The notes under the pieces: model-generated
What the model saw: the letters and a program-made list of their open reading frames with translations, nothing else
Told to the model about the DNA's origin: nothing
Databases searched by the model: none
Shown here: positions 26,580 through 35,499 of the stretch, piece by piece
Layout: the number at the start of each line of letters is the position of its first letter
Position numbering within the stretch: position 1 is the first letter of the stretch
Translations under genes and position numbers: made by a program
From: Vibrio xiamenensis
GTDB taxonomy: Bacteria > Pseudomonadota > Gammaproteobacteria > Enterobacterales > Vibrionaceae
Length of the DNA stretch: 64,000 nt
Direction of reading: 5' to 3'
NCBI RefSeq assembly: GCF_900100015.1
Contig: NZ_FNDD01000025.1
Location: forward strand, 22,619 to 86,618

Positions 26580-27245
26580 CTAATTTACACTGACTCTTAA
26601 TGCCGCTGCAATTGCAAACGGTGTTAATGTTATCGCACCGACTAACATTGCGCCCAGAATAGCGAGTTGGCCACTGTAAGACATACTTAGTGAAGCCGCA
26701 TCAATTGCGGACGTCGCAAAAATTAAAATCGGAATATACAAAGGCAGTACCAAAAGGCTGAGTAATACACCACCTTTTTGCAAACCAACCGTGAGAGCCA
26801 CGCCTATAGCACCGATAAAACTCAGCGTTGGCGTTCCTATCAATAAAGTACAAACAACCGCTAGCCAAGTGTTGAAGTCCAAAGACAATAAAATCGCCAA
26901 AAGCGGGCTGATTAAAATCAAAGGTAATCCGGTAAGAAGCCAGTGTGCGACCACTTTAGAAATGACCACCAACGAAAGTGGGACAGGCATTAGCATCATT
27001 TGTTCCAATGATCCGTCTTGAAAATCATCTCTAAATAGCCGTTCCAACGACAATAGTGCAGCGAGCAGCGCTGCAACCCAAACAATCCCAGCAGAAATGC
27101 GAGTTAAAAGATTAGGATCAGGTCCAATACTTAACGGAAATAAGGTGATAACGATAATAAAGAACCACAGCGGGTTGAACACATCCGCTTGACGACGGAA
27201 TGCGATGAGCAACTCACGGCGAATGATACACAGCATACTCGACAT
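26580..27245 (-). CDS. ccmB: Haem exporter permease CcmB
   Basis: Membrane subunit of the CcmABCD ABC-type complex, 221 residues with six hydrophobic segments. The family start RRELLIAFRRQADVFNPLWFF and the central segment LERLFRDDFQDGSLEQMMLMP are clear. It sits 2 bases after ccmA, so the two are co-translated. Confidence 0.94.
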   Translation of the reverse strand: MSSMLCIIRRELLIAFRRQADVFNPLWFFIIVITLFPLSIGPDPNLLTRISAGIVWVAALLAALLSLERLFRDDFQDGSLEQMMLMPVPLSLVVISKVVAHWLLTGLPLILISPLLAILLSLDFNTWLAVVCTLLIGTPTLSFIGAIGVALTVGLQKGGVLLSLLVLPLYIPILIFATSAIDAASLSMSYSGQLAILGAMLVGAITLTPFAIAAALRVSVN

Positions 27246-27247
27246 GG

Positions 27248-27868
27248 TTAATCACCTAGCTTAATTTTGCGCAGAACGGAATCATTGGTGAACATATCTT
27301 GGTGTGTGGTTAGTAACACCATACCTCCTTGTTTGGCATGTGCTAAGAACAGTGCTTCAAGGACTTTGACGCCTTGCTTATCAATCGCTGTCAACGGCTC
27401 GTCGAGAATCCATAACGTCTGGTGACTGAGCCAAAGCCTTGCCAGCGCAACCCGACGCTGCTGCCCAGCAGATAGCTGCGCAACGGGCACATCCTCTCTG
27501 CCAGCTAAGCCAACTTTCAGTAAAGCCTCAAACAATTGCTCTCGGGAAGGCTCACCATGTTGATGCATTAACAGGTAAAAGCGTAGATTTTCATAAGCGG
27601 TAAGTTCTTTCTTAATACCAGTATGATGGCCGAGATACAGAAGGTCGCGGTGAAAATCTTCACGTTGACGCTGGATTGAATGTTGGTGCCAGAGCACTTC
27701 ACCAGCGTCTTGATCACCCAATCCCGTGATGATACGAAGTAACGTTGTTTTTCCCGTCCCGTTACGCCCTTCGATTTGCACAATCTCTCCAGCACTGACT
27801 GTAAAAGATAGATCTTCAAATAAGATTCGCTCATCACGTATCGCGGTTAGGTTATTTACTTGTAACAT
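27248..27868 (-). CDS. ccmA: Haem exporter ATP-binding protein CcmA
   Basis: ABC ATPase of the CcmABCD complex, whose ATP use releases holo-CcmE. The 206 residues contain Walker A (GRNGTGKTT), signature QLSAGQQRRVALARLW and Walker B (LWILDEPLTAID). It is the first gene of the leftward ccmABCDEFGHI operon. Its promoter must lie in 27869-28020. Confidence 0.95.
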   Translation of the reverse strand: MLQVNNLTAIRDERILFEDLSFTVSAGEIVQIEGRNGTGKTTLLRIITGLGDQDAGEVLWHQHSIQRQREDFHRDLLYLGHHTGIKKELTAYENLRFYLLMHQHGEPSREQLFEALLKVGLAGREDVPVAQLSAGQQRRVALARLWLSHQTLWILDEPLTAIDKQGVKVLEALFLAHAKQGGMVLLTTHQDMFTNDSVLRKIKLGD

Positions 27869-28024
27869 CAGTATTCTTATAGGAAAAACAATCTGGTTAT
27901 AGTAACACAGCGTTATTGATACGAAATACTAGTAAGGGATTTTCCCCACCGAAAGTCAGTAACATTATGTGAGCTAAAAGAAAAGCTTAGCAATTTACCC
28001 CTTTAGAGTCATAGCCAACGCACA

Positions 28025-28052
28025 CAAAAAAAGGATGCTAATGCATCCTTTT
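28025..28052 (-). terminator. Terminator at the end of the flagellar/chemotaxis operon
   Basis: The stem GGATGC-TAAT-GCATCC (28033-28048) is flanked by A-run and T-run. It lies 12 bases after the stop of the DUF2802 gene. Confidence 0.85.
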
Positions 28053-28063
28053 TCTATCACGAG

Positions 28064-28549
28064 TCATCGCTTCTTAGTACGCGTCGCTCGACTGTTTTCT
28101 GGTCGCCCAGAGAGCGGTGGAATTTTTTCATGACCCGCCAGTTTTTTCTGCAATGACAGCATTAGCTCGGCTTCGGCTTTGGGTAATTCACACTCTTGGA
28201 TCAACTCATCAATATCGGCGCCAAGCTGGACCATTTTGCTGGCTCGCGAATATAAACGACCATCACCATCGGCCTGTTCCAGCTCTGTAATACGATCATT
28301 AAGATGTTGAATGATGTCCTGCTGCTCACTGATTTGCTGACCTAAGCCAACGAGTACGGAACGTAATTCGAGCAACTGCTTAGTGGATTTCTGCAACTCT
28401 TTATCTAACGCGCGGTTTTGCTGACGAAACTGTTCGTTTGATAAGCGTTGAGAGCGTTTAACTCGTAAAACCCAGATGGCAAACAAAAGCCAAACTAATA
28501 ACAAGCCACCTGCTATTACAGGAGGCGACATCAATACATCAATACTCAT
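28064..28549 (-). CDS. DUF2802 membrane-anchored coiled-coil protein
   Basis: A 161-residue protein of the DUF2802 family, found at the end of the chemotaxis operon in vibrios and relatives; function not established. One N-terminal span (VIAGGLLLVWLLFAIWVL) is followed by a coiled coil (about 35-90, RQQNRALDKELQKSTKQLLEL) and a C-terminal helical domain (VQLGADIDELIQECELPKAEAELML). It overlaps the cheW stop by one base, so it is expressed with the chemotaxis genes. Confidence 0.85.
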   Translation of the reverse strand: MSIDVLMSPPVIAGGLLLVWLLFAIWVLRVKRSQRLSNEQFRQQNRALDKELQKSTKQLLELRSVLVGLGQQISEQQDIIQHLNDRITELEQADGDGRLYSRASKMVQLGADIDELIQECELPKAEAELMLSLQKKLAGHEKIPPLSGRPENSRATRTKKR

Positions 28550-29043
28550 TACAGATGAGCCATTTCATCCCATTCTTCGTCGGTAAGCAGCTTATTGAGA
28601 TCAACAAGAATCAATAACTGTCCATCGCGATTACTTACGCCTTGAATAAATTTGGCACTTTCATCGGTTCCGACACTTGGTGTGGTGTCAATTTCAGACG
28701 AGCGAAGGTATACCACTTCTGCAACACTATCAACCAGAATACCAATCACTTGATGTTCTGACTCAATAACGATAATTCGTGTATTGTCGGTAATTTCACC
28801 TTCCATCAAGCCAAAGCGAGAACGGGTATCAATGACAGTCACAACGTTGCCGCGCAAGTTAATGATCCCTAAAACATAATCAGGAGCACCGGGCACTGGG
28901 GCAATTTCGGTATAACGCAGAACTTCGCGAACTTGCATTACGTTAATACCATAAGTTTCTTCTTCTAGTTGGAACGTCACCCACTGAAGCACTTCGTCGT
29001 TGGACGTGTCTTTTCTTACTTCCACTTCATTCGCTTGAGACAT
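28549..29043 (-). CDS. cheW: Chemotaxis coupling protein CheW
   Basis: Adaptor linking chemoreceptors to CheA, 164 residues, a single CheW domain. Typical segments are WVTFQLEEETYGINVMQVREVLR, YVLGIINLRGNVVTVIDTRSRFGL and GILVDSVAEVVYL. It lies between parP and the DUF2802 gene. Confidence 0.96.
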   Translation of the reverse strand: MSQANEVEVRKDTSNDEVLQWVTFQLEEETYGINVMQVREVLRYTEIAPVPGAPDYVLGIINLRGNVVTVIDTRSRFGLMEGEITDNTRIIVIESEHQVIGILVDSVAEVVYLRSSEIDTTPSVGTDESAKFIQGVSNRDGQLLILVDLNKLLTDEEWDEMAHL

Positions 29044-29080
29044 ACCTATTCCTCTCTAAGCCTATTTAGGCATAAACGTA

Positions 29081-30160
29081 TCATTTATCTAATGCTTTTA
29101 CATCAAGCCCAGCTTTAAGCATAGCTACTAATGCTTCAACATGTATCAAAGCGCACATTTTTTCTTTCACCATGCCGGCCAACCAAGGACGTTTGCCCGC
29201 CGTCTTGCGCCAGCGAACTTTTTCTGGGTCAAGCGTTTCTGTGCCCAATAACTTGGAACTTGCCAGTCCCCACGAACTATCACCAAGCATGACAATATAT
29301 TGGTAATTTTCTTTGTACGCGTCATCGGTTAATTTCTCTGCCATCACCCATCGTGCGGTATCTACAACATCAATTTGAGATTCTCGGCTGCTTTGCAAAC
29401 CGAGATACCACTTAGGACGGCCGATGAGATGGCTCAATTCAGCGACCTGATGTATTCCGCCAAGTTCATCTAACGGAACCGCAAACGTAACTGAATTAAC
29501 GTCAAAATAAAGCACTTGGAATGCATGAACTCGCTCAGTCGAATGCCACACTTGCAGTGGACTATCCGATTGTGTTTGAAGCTCTACCTCAGACTCAGTG
29601 CTTATCTCTGGTTCGATTTCAACCTCGACTGACGTGGTCACTTCCGGTTCGACATAACGCTGCGTTTCGAAATCAAGATCTGGCTGAGTATAAACGCGCT
29701 CTACCGGCTCAGAAACACTTACAAGCTCTTCTTCTATCGGCTCAGTAATCGTTGCTACTGGCTCTTCTCTTACCGGTTCAGGAGCGACCTCGACTGAACT
29801 TGGTGGTAATTCATGGTCTAATTCTTCGATATCCCAATCTTGAATTTCTTCAACAACTGGGGCGATTTCAGTTGGCTGTTCAACCGCAATTTGAGCCGTA
29901 TTTTGCTCAAGAACTTCTTCTAACTGCAGTTCCTCAACCGGATTGGATTGCTCCAACTGTTTGAGTAAGCGTTCTACGTCGTTTAGATTAGGAAGTTCGA
30001 GTTCTTCTTCCGGTTCAGAGTAATAACTTCTTTCCGCGACCGGCTGTAACAATGGCTCGGGCTGTGGAGCCAGTTGAACTTCGCTTTCAAATTCATCATC
30101 CAGCAGCGCGGAGAAATAATCATCAAGAGCTTGTTCGCTCGATAACAGGCTACGACTCAT
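29081..30160 (-). CDS. parP: Chemotaxis array partner protein ParP
   Basis: In V. cholerae ParP ties polar chemotaxis arrays to ParC and stops CheA from leaving the array. This protein has 359 residues from the ATG at 30160. A long acidic, Pro/Glu/Val-rich N-terminal region (to about residue 205) precedes a C-terminal CheW-like domain (VLYFDVNSVTFAVPLDELGGI, WYLGLQSSRESQIDVVDTARWV). It overlaps parC by 11 bases. Name assigned from order (parC-parP-cheW) and architecture. Confidence 0.9.
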   Translation of the reverse strand: MSRSLLSSEQALDDYFSALLDDEFESEVQLAPQPEPLLQPVAERSYYSEPEEELELPNLNDVERLLKQLEQSNPVEELQLEEVLEQNTAQIAVEQPTEIAPVVEEIQDWDIEELDHELPPSSVEVAPEPVREEPVATITEPIEEELVSVSEPVERVYTQPDLDFETQRYVEPEVTTSVEVEIEPEISTESEVELQTQSDSPLQVWHSTERVHAFQVLYFDVNSVTFAVPLDELGGIHQVAELSHLIGRPKWYLGLQSSRESQIDVVDTARWVMAEKLTDDAYKENYQYIVMLGDSSWGLASSKLLGTETLDPEKVRWRKTAGKRPWLAGMVKEKMCALIHVEALVAMLKAGLDVKALDK

Positions 30161-30929
30161 CAAACGCTAACCTCTCGAGATACAGAAGCAATTGCTTGTA
30201 GGCAAATACGCCTCGGCTTCCAGGAGCAAAATGAGAAACAGGCAAATGCTTTAAACTCGCGTCACGAAACTTAGTATCGACGGGCACCGCTGAAGTCCAA
30301 ACCTTGTTCGGATAATCTTTTTTCAGTTGCTGCAGCGTTTGAAGCGAAGCTCGCGTACGCTTATCGTACATAGTTGGAACGATAGTGACTTTAAACGACT
30401 TATTGCGTGATTTTTGCATGATGACTAAGGTGCGCACCATGCGTTCTAAACCTTTCATCGCTAGGAACTCAGTCTGAACTGGAATCAGAATTCGATCGCT
30501 CGCCGCTAATGCATTGACCATCATAACGCCGAGAATTGGCGGACAATCGATCAATACATAATCGTATTTATCACGAATCGCCAATAGAGCACGTTTGAGA
30601 ATCAATCCCATGCCACTTCGATTTCCCATGACACGGTCTAGGGTCGCCAATGACATATGGGCTGGAATCAGATCGATACCTTCAATATCCGTGTCCATGA
30701 TCAACGGCGTTACAGAAGATGCGTCAAATTCCTTTAGCTGGAATAAGTCAAAAAGACTGGAAGGGACGCCGTCAGAGTCATAACCCAGATACGTTGTTAG
30801 TGAGGCATGTGGGTCAGTATCGACTAAAAGCACACGCTTCCCCTGCTGGCTTAAAAGCCCGGCAAGAGTAATTGTCGTTGTGGTCTTCCCCACACCACCT
30901 TTTTGGTTTGCAACACTCCAAACAATCAT
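30150..30929 (-). CDS. parC: ParA-like ATPase ParC, polar localisation of chemotaxis arrays
   Basis: A MinD/ParA-family ATPase of 259 residues. The deviant Walker A is VANQKGGVGKTTTTI (Lys10 and Lys15), and YDYVLIDCPPILGV is the Walker B region. In V. cholerae ParC is recruited to the pole by HubP and draws ParP and CheA there. Located between cheB and parP, not near a parB gene, which separates it from chromosome-partition ParA. Confidence 0.92.
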   Translation of the reverse strand: MIVWSVANQKGGVGKTTTTITLAGLLSQQGKRVLLVDTDPHASLTTYLGYDSDGVPSSLFDLFQLKEFDASSVTPLIMDTDIEGIDLIPAHMSLATLDRVMGNRSGMGLILKRALLAIRDKYDYVLIDCPPILGVMMVNALAASDRILIPVQTEFLAMKGLERMVRTLVIMQKSRNKSFKVTIVPTMYDKRTRASLQTLQQLKKDYPNKVWTSAVPVDTKFRDASLKHLPVSHFAPGSRGVFAYKQLLLYLERLAFDES

Positions 30930-30939
30930 TTATTTCCCT

Positions 30940-32061
30940 CTACGCGAGACCAACTTCAACGAGAATACGCTCAGCAATACGGTCTAGAGGTAAGTCTTCC
31001 GTAGAAATGCCTGCTTTTGCGACAGCTTGAGGCATACCATAAACAACGCAGCTTTCTTCATCTTGTGCCCAAATTGTGGCACCTGCGCTTTTCAGCATTC
31101 TTGCACCTTCACGTCCATCGGCTCCCATTCCGGTCAGCACCATGGACAGAACTTTGTCAGCATAAATTTTTGCTGCGCTGCCAAAAGTGACATCCACACA
31201 TGGCTTATAGTTCATGCGCTCTCCCCCATCAATAACTCGTAGCTTAGCTGATCCAGGGCGACCATCGAGCATCATTTGTTTACCGCCAGGTGCCAGGTAA
31301 GCGACACCCGGGCGCAAAATATCACCATCTTGCGCTTCTTTGACTTCAATCTTGCACAAGCTGTTTAAACGGCTCGCAAAAGCAGCGGTGAACGTTGCAG
31401 GCATATGCTGAATGAGAACAATGGGATGAGGGTAATTAGCCGGAAGCTTAGTTAATATCTTTTGTAACGCGACAGGTCCTCCGGTTGAGGTACCTATAGC
31501 GGTAAGCTGATACTTTTTACCTGTCGGCTTAAAACGTGCAGTGGACGCAGATGATACAGGCGCAGGACGCGCTGTTCGACTCAACGGCGAACTCGTACGC
31601 AAGCCCGTTGTTGGCTGAGAAGTAGTGGTTCGCGGCGTAGAAATCGGGCGGCGCATGATTCCACGTTTAGATGCTATCTGAATCACGCGCTGCTGAAGCG
31701 TAGCAACCGCTTCATCACGGTTTCTCGCAATGTCTTCAAATTTCTTAGGTAGAAAATCCAACGCTCCCGCTTCTAACGCATCCAGTGTAGCTTTCGCACC
31801 TTCATGGGTTAGAGATGAGAACATCAAAATCGGAATCGGACTTTTCGCCATAATTTCGCGAACGGCAGTAATACCGTCCATGACTGGCATTTCTATATCC
31901 ATGGTGATGACATCAGGCTTGAGCGTTAAAGCCTTTTCGACCGCTTCTTTACCATTCGTTGCCACATCCATGACTTCAAGACGTGGCTCTGAATTGATAA
32001 TTTCACTGACCCTTCTACGGAAAAAGCTTGAATCGTCTACAACTAATACTCTGATCGCCAT
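30940..32061 (-). CDS. cheB: Chemotaxis methylesterase/response regulator CheB
   Basis: Removes methyl groups from receptors (and deamidates glutamines) after phosphorylation by CheA. It has 373 residues. The receiver domain carries phospho-acceptor Asp55 (VITMDIEMPVMDG), and a Ser/Thr/Pro-rich linker covers about residues 138-178. In the esterase domain the catalytic triad is visible as Ser192 (GTSTGG), His219 (IQHMPATF) and Asp315 (GMGADGREG). Confidence 0.97.
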   Translation of the reverse strand: MAIRVLVVDDSSFFRRRVSEIINSEPRLEVMDVATNGKEAVEKALTLKPDVITMDIEMPVMDGITAVREIMAKSPIPILMFSSLTHEGAKATLDALEAGALDFLPKKFEDIARNRDEAVATLQQRVIQIASKRGIMRRPISTPRTTTSQPTTGLRTSSPLSRTARPAPVSSASTARFKPTGKKYQLTAIGTSTGGPVALQKILTKLPANYPHPIVLIQHMPATFTAAFASRLNSLCKIEVKEAQDGDILRPGVAYLAPGGKQMMLDGRPGSAKLRVIDGGERMNYKPCVDVTFGSAAKIYADKVLSMVLTGMGADGREGARMLKSAGATIWAQDEESCVVYGMPQAVAKAGISTEDLPLDRIAERILVEVGLA

Positions 32062-32088
32062 AGGTGTCCTTGTTAATCTCCGAAAAAG

Positions 32089-34314
32089 TTAAATACGCGA
32101 AGCTGAGGCATAACGTTTCAATAAATCTGGCACGTCCAGAATTAGAGCGATATGACCATCACTGGTAATCGTTGCACCTGCCATACCCGGTGTACCTTGT
32201 AGCAAGTTATCCAATGGCTTGATGACCACTTCTTCTTGGCCAATTAGGGTATCAACAACAAAACCCACACGTTGGCTACCCAATTGAACAATAACAACAT
32301 GACCGTGGCCTTTGCGCTGCTCGCTACGGGCTTTGCGTGGCGCAAGCCAATCTTGCAGATAGAACAATGGAATGGATTTTTTACGCACTATGATGGTCAG
32401 CTGACCATCCACAATGTTGGTCTTACTTAAATCAAGGTGGAAAATCTCATTCACACTCGCCAATGGCAGCGCAAATGGATAATCAGCAACCCCAACCATC
32501 AAAGTAGGAAGAATTGCCAATGTCAGAGGCACTTTGATCGTAATCTTAGTCCCTTTACCCATTTCAGAGTCAATATCGATTGAACCGTTTAGGGTATTGA
32601 TTGCGGTCTTAACCACATCCATACCTACACCGCGGCCGGAGATGTCAGAAATTTTTTCTTTGCTTGAGAAGCCCGGCATGAAAATAAGATTAAAGCACTC
32701 TTTATCGGTTAGACGCTCTGCTGCGTCTTCATCCATCATGCCACGCTTAACTGCGATACTACGCAGCTTATCGGGATCCATGCCACTACCATCATCAACA
32801 ATCGCCAGTTGAATATGGTCGCCTTCTTGAGCGGCAGAGAGAATAACTTTACCTTGTCTTGGCTTACCTGAGGCAGCGCGATCATCTGGCATTTCGATAC
32901 CATGGTCGACCGAGTTACGCACCAAGTGAATCAATGGGTCAGCAAGTGCTTCAACCAAGTTTTTGTCCAAGTCGGTTTCTTCACCGCGCATTTCTAACGC
33001 GATGTCTTTGTTTAAGCTGCGTGCTAAATCGCGTACGACGCGAGGAAAACGACCAAATACTTTTTTGATTGGTTGCATGCGCGTTTTCATTACCGCGCCT
33101 TGCAAGTCAGCGGTCACGACATCAAGATTTGAAACCGCTTTAGACATCTCTTCGTCATTGCTGTTTAAGCCTAAACTGAGCAGTCGGTTACGCACTAAAA
33201 CCAGCTCACCAACCATATTCATAATGGTATCAAGAGTCGATGTATCAACGCGGACTGTGGCTTCGGCTGCTTGCGCTTTCTTAGCTGTTGCTGGAGGCGC
33301 CGCTTCTTGTTTTGCTGGCACTGGGGCTTCAGCCTTAACTGCTGGCGCAGGTGCCGGAGCTGGTTTTGGCGCGGCTGAACTTGCAGGTGCAGAGGTAACC
33401 GATGCTGGGCGAGTTGCCGCTTCCAGTTCCTCTACCGATGGTCCTTTACCGGAGCCATGAAGTTCATCGAGCAGCTTTTCAAACTCTTCATCCGTCATAA
33501 GATCGGCGTCGCCAGCCCCTGATGACGGTGATTTTGGTGCACTTTGCTTAGGAGAATCGGCTTTTGGCGGCGGTGGTGTCGATGCAGCTGGCGCCGCTGA
33601 GGATTGACCTGGTGCACCACCAGAGCCGTGCAATTCGTCAAGCAGCTTTTCAAACTCATCATCAGTGATGTCATCAGACGACGCTGCAGAGGCAGAAGGC
33701 GGAGGCGTCGCAGCTTTAGGTGCAGCCTTTCCAGGAGCACCACCGGAACCATGAAGCTCATCAAGCAGCTTTTCAAATTCGTCTTCGGTGATATCGTCGA
33801 TCGATTCTGCTGAAGTCGTAACAGGCTCAGAAGGGGTAACTGGCGTTTCGATAACAGGTTCTTCGATGACGGGTTCTTCAACCACATCTTCGACAACGGG
33901 AGCCGCGGTATCTTCATCGGCAGATTGAGGGGAACTTAGACGATGCAATTCTTCAAGTAGCGCAGGATCGGCGGGTTCTAGAGGTTCGCGCTCCTGTACC
34001 GCTCGAAACTGTTCGTTGACAGTATCAAGCGCACGAAGCATGGTATCCATCAGATTTGCCGTCACATGGCGTTGACCATTACGTAAAATATCGAATACGT
34101 TTTCAGCACCATGACATGTATCAACCAGCTCACCTAAAGATAAAAAGCCAGCACCACCTTTAACGGTATGGAAACCACGGAAAATCGCGTTGAGAAGATC
34201 TCTATCTTCCGGATTATTTTCCAGTTCAACTAATTGTTCTGATAGAAGCTCAAGAATTTCCCCTGCTTCTACCAAAAAGTCCTGCAGAATATCTTCGTCT
34301 AAATCGTAGCTCAT
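32089..34314 (-). CDS. cheA: Chemotaxis histidine kinase CheA
   Basis: Central chemotaxis kinase, 741 residues. The Hpt domain has phospho-acceptor His49 in GFHTVKGGAG. Dimerisation and ATPase domains show HLVRNSVDHGIE, VDDGSGMD and GRGVGMDVV, and the C-terminal CheW-like domain is complete. The linker from about 130 to 350 is Pro/Ala/Ser-rich and carries three copies of an EFEKLLDELHGSG motif (near residues 172-195, 214-237 and 269-291). Located between cheZ and cheB. Confidence 0.97.
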   Translation of the reverse strand: MSYDLDEDILQDFLVEAGEILELLSEQLVELENNPEDRDLLNAIFRGFHTVKGGAGFLSLGELVDTCHGAENVFDILRNGQRHVTANLMDTMLRALDTVNEQFRAVQEREPLEPADPALLEELHRLSSPQSADEDTAAPVVEDVVEEPVIEEPVIETPVTPSEPVTTSAESIDDITEDEFEKLLDELHGSGGAPGKAAPKAATPPPSASAASSDDITDDEFEKLLDELHGSGGAPGQSSAAPAASTPPPPKADSPKQSAPKSPSSGAGDADLMTDEEFEKLLDELHGSGKGPSVEELEAATRPASVTSAPASSAAPKPAPAPAPAVKAEAPVPAKQEAAPPATAKKAQAAEATVRVDTSTLDTIMNMVGELVLVRNRLLSLGLNSNDEEMSKAVSNLDVVTADLQGAVMKTRMQPIKKVFGRFPRVVRDLARSLNKDIALEMRGEETDLDKNLVEALADPLIHLVRNSVDHGIEMPDDRAASGKPRQGKVILSAAQEGDHIQLAIVDDGSGMDPDKLRSIAVKRGMMDEDAAERLTDKECFNLIFMPGFSSKEKISDISGRGVGMDVVKTAINTLNGSIDIDSEMGKGTKITIKVPLTLAILPTLMVGVADYPFALPLASVNEIFHLDLSKTNIVDGQLTIIVRKKSIPLFYLQDWLAPRKARSEQRKGHGHVVIVQLGSQRVGFVVDTLIGQEEVVIKPLDNLLQGTPGMAGATITSDGHIALILDVPDLLKRYASASRI
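33440..33805 (-). repeat. Three-copy motif in the CheA linker
   Basis: Within cheA the sequence for (D/E)(D/E)EFEKLLDELHGSG occurs three times, spaced about 42 and 55 residues apart, with Ala/Pro/Ser-rich spacers. The motif itself is nearly identical between copies while the spacers differ. Confidence 0.9.
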
Positions 34315-34323
34315 ACGTTACCC

Positions 34324-35037
34324 CTAAAACCCAAGACTTGAAAGTAAGTCATCGACTTCGTCTTGTGATGAAACCGCATCTTCTCTTTCGTGAGGGTTTA
34401 AAATCGGTCCCTCAGGGTCGATGGATGCTTTGTTATTATTCGCACCGTCTCGTTTACCAGCTGTAAACACCGTCAATATTTCGACAAGCCTTGTTTCAAC
34501 CTCATTAACAAGTGTAATTACCCTTTGGATAATCTGACCTGTAAGATCTTGAAAGTCTTGCGCCATCAAAATTTCGGTTAGCTGACCACGAAGTTCTGAA
34601 CTGTTACCTTCAACTTGGCCAAGTAAGTCATCAATGCGATGGCATAATGCTTTAAATTCGGACAAATCAATCTTGCCGCGCATTAACTCATTCCATTGCG
34701 GACGGACTAAAAGTAGGCTCTCGTGAAGGTTATCGGCCATCGGCATACAACGGTCCACTGCGTCCATTGTTTTGCTTGCCGCGACTTCGGTTTTGTCAAT
34801 GACGTACTGAAGGCGATCCTTAGCATCAGGAATCTCATCATTGGCAATGACGCTCATTCTGTCGTCGAGGCTAAATTGTTTAATAGACTCATGGAGATCA
34901 CGAGTCAGCTCACCAATTTCCTGAAGCATTCGTTCTGAAGTCTGCTCATGGATGGTGTTAAAAAGAATATTAGCTTCTTGCTGCTTTTCCTTCTCTAGCA
35001 GCTCAACAAGTTGTTTTGCTTGTTCTAATGAAATCAT
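34324..35037 (-). CDS. cheZ: Chemotaxis phosphatase CheZ
   Basis: Dephosphorylates CheY-P. At 237 residues it is mostly helical, with the catalytic segment AQDFQDLTGQIIQRVI (the active Gln is in the DFQD stretch) and a C-terminal CheY-binding peptide VDDLLSSLGF joined by a flexible linker. Located between cheY and cheA. Confidence 0.95.
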   Translation of the reverse strand: MISLEQAKQLVELLEKEKQQEANILFNTIHEQTSERMLQEIGELTRDLHESIKQFSLDDRMSVIANDEIPDAKDRLQYVIDKTEVAASKTMDAVDRCMPMADNLHESLLLVRPQWNELMRGKIDLSEFKALCHRIDDLLGQVEGNSSELRGQLTEILMAQDFQDLTGQIIQRVITLVNEVETRLVEILTVFTAGKRDGANNNKASIDPEGPILNPHEREDAVSSQDEVDDLLSSLGF

Positions 35038-35085
35038 CCTGACTCAGCCTTATTGACGTCTCATATTTAAAGTAAAACCAAAGAA

Positions 35086-35478
35086 TTATAAACGTTCAAA
35101 AATTTTATCTAGTTTTTCTTTAAGCGTAGCTGCTGTGAAAGGCTTAACAATGTAACCGTTTACGCCTGCTTGAGCGGCTTCAATAATTTGCTCACGCTTA
35201 GCTTCAGCGGTAATCATCAACACTGGAAGGTGTTTTAACTGCTCGTCCGCACGAATATGCTTCAGCAAATCAATACCTTGCATTCCTGGCATGTTCCAGT
35301 CAGTCACTACAAAGTCAAAATCGCCTTTCTTAAGCATAGGCAGTGCCGTTAAACCGTCGTCTGCTTCTTGGGTATTATTGAAGCCCAAATCACGCAGTAG
35401 ATTTTTAACGATACGACGCATTGTTGAAAAATCGTCAACAATAAGGATCTTCATGTTTGTATTCAAAATTGCCTCCAC
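35086..35478 (-). CDS. cheY: Chemotaxis response regulator CheY
   Basis: Single receiver domain that binds the flagellar switch when phosphorylated, 130 residues. Acid pocket Asp15-Asp16, phospho-acceptor Asp60 (VVTDWNMPG), Thr90 and Lys112 are present. The start is a GTG at 35478, giving MEAILNTNMKIL, as in the V. cholerae CheY3 N-terminus. An ATG at 35454 is an alternative; a GGAGG lies between the two, which leaves the start open. Encoded next to cheZ in the flagellar operon, so the motility CheY. Confidence 0.95.
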   Translation of the reverse strand: MEAILNTNMKILIVDDFSTMRRIVKNLLRDLGFNNTQEADDGLTALPMLKKGDFDFVVTDWNMPGMQGIDLLKHIRADEQLKHLPVLMITAEAKREQIIEAAQAGVNGYIVKPFTAATLKEKLDKIFERL

Positions 35479-35499
35479 TGAGTACGGGATATCAGTGCA

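Noticed and set aside
32963..33460. 165-codon frame antisense to cheA
   Set aside because: It is the mirror of the Ala/Pro-rich CheA linker; low-complexity coding DNA commonly leaves long antisense frames.
33495..33917. 140-codon alternative frame inside cheA, minus strand
   Set aside because: Same strand, shifted frame of the CheA repeats; Leu/Arg low complexity typical of a shadow frame.
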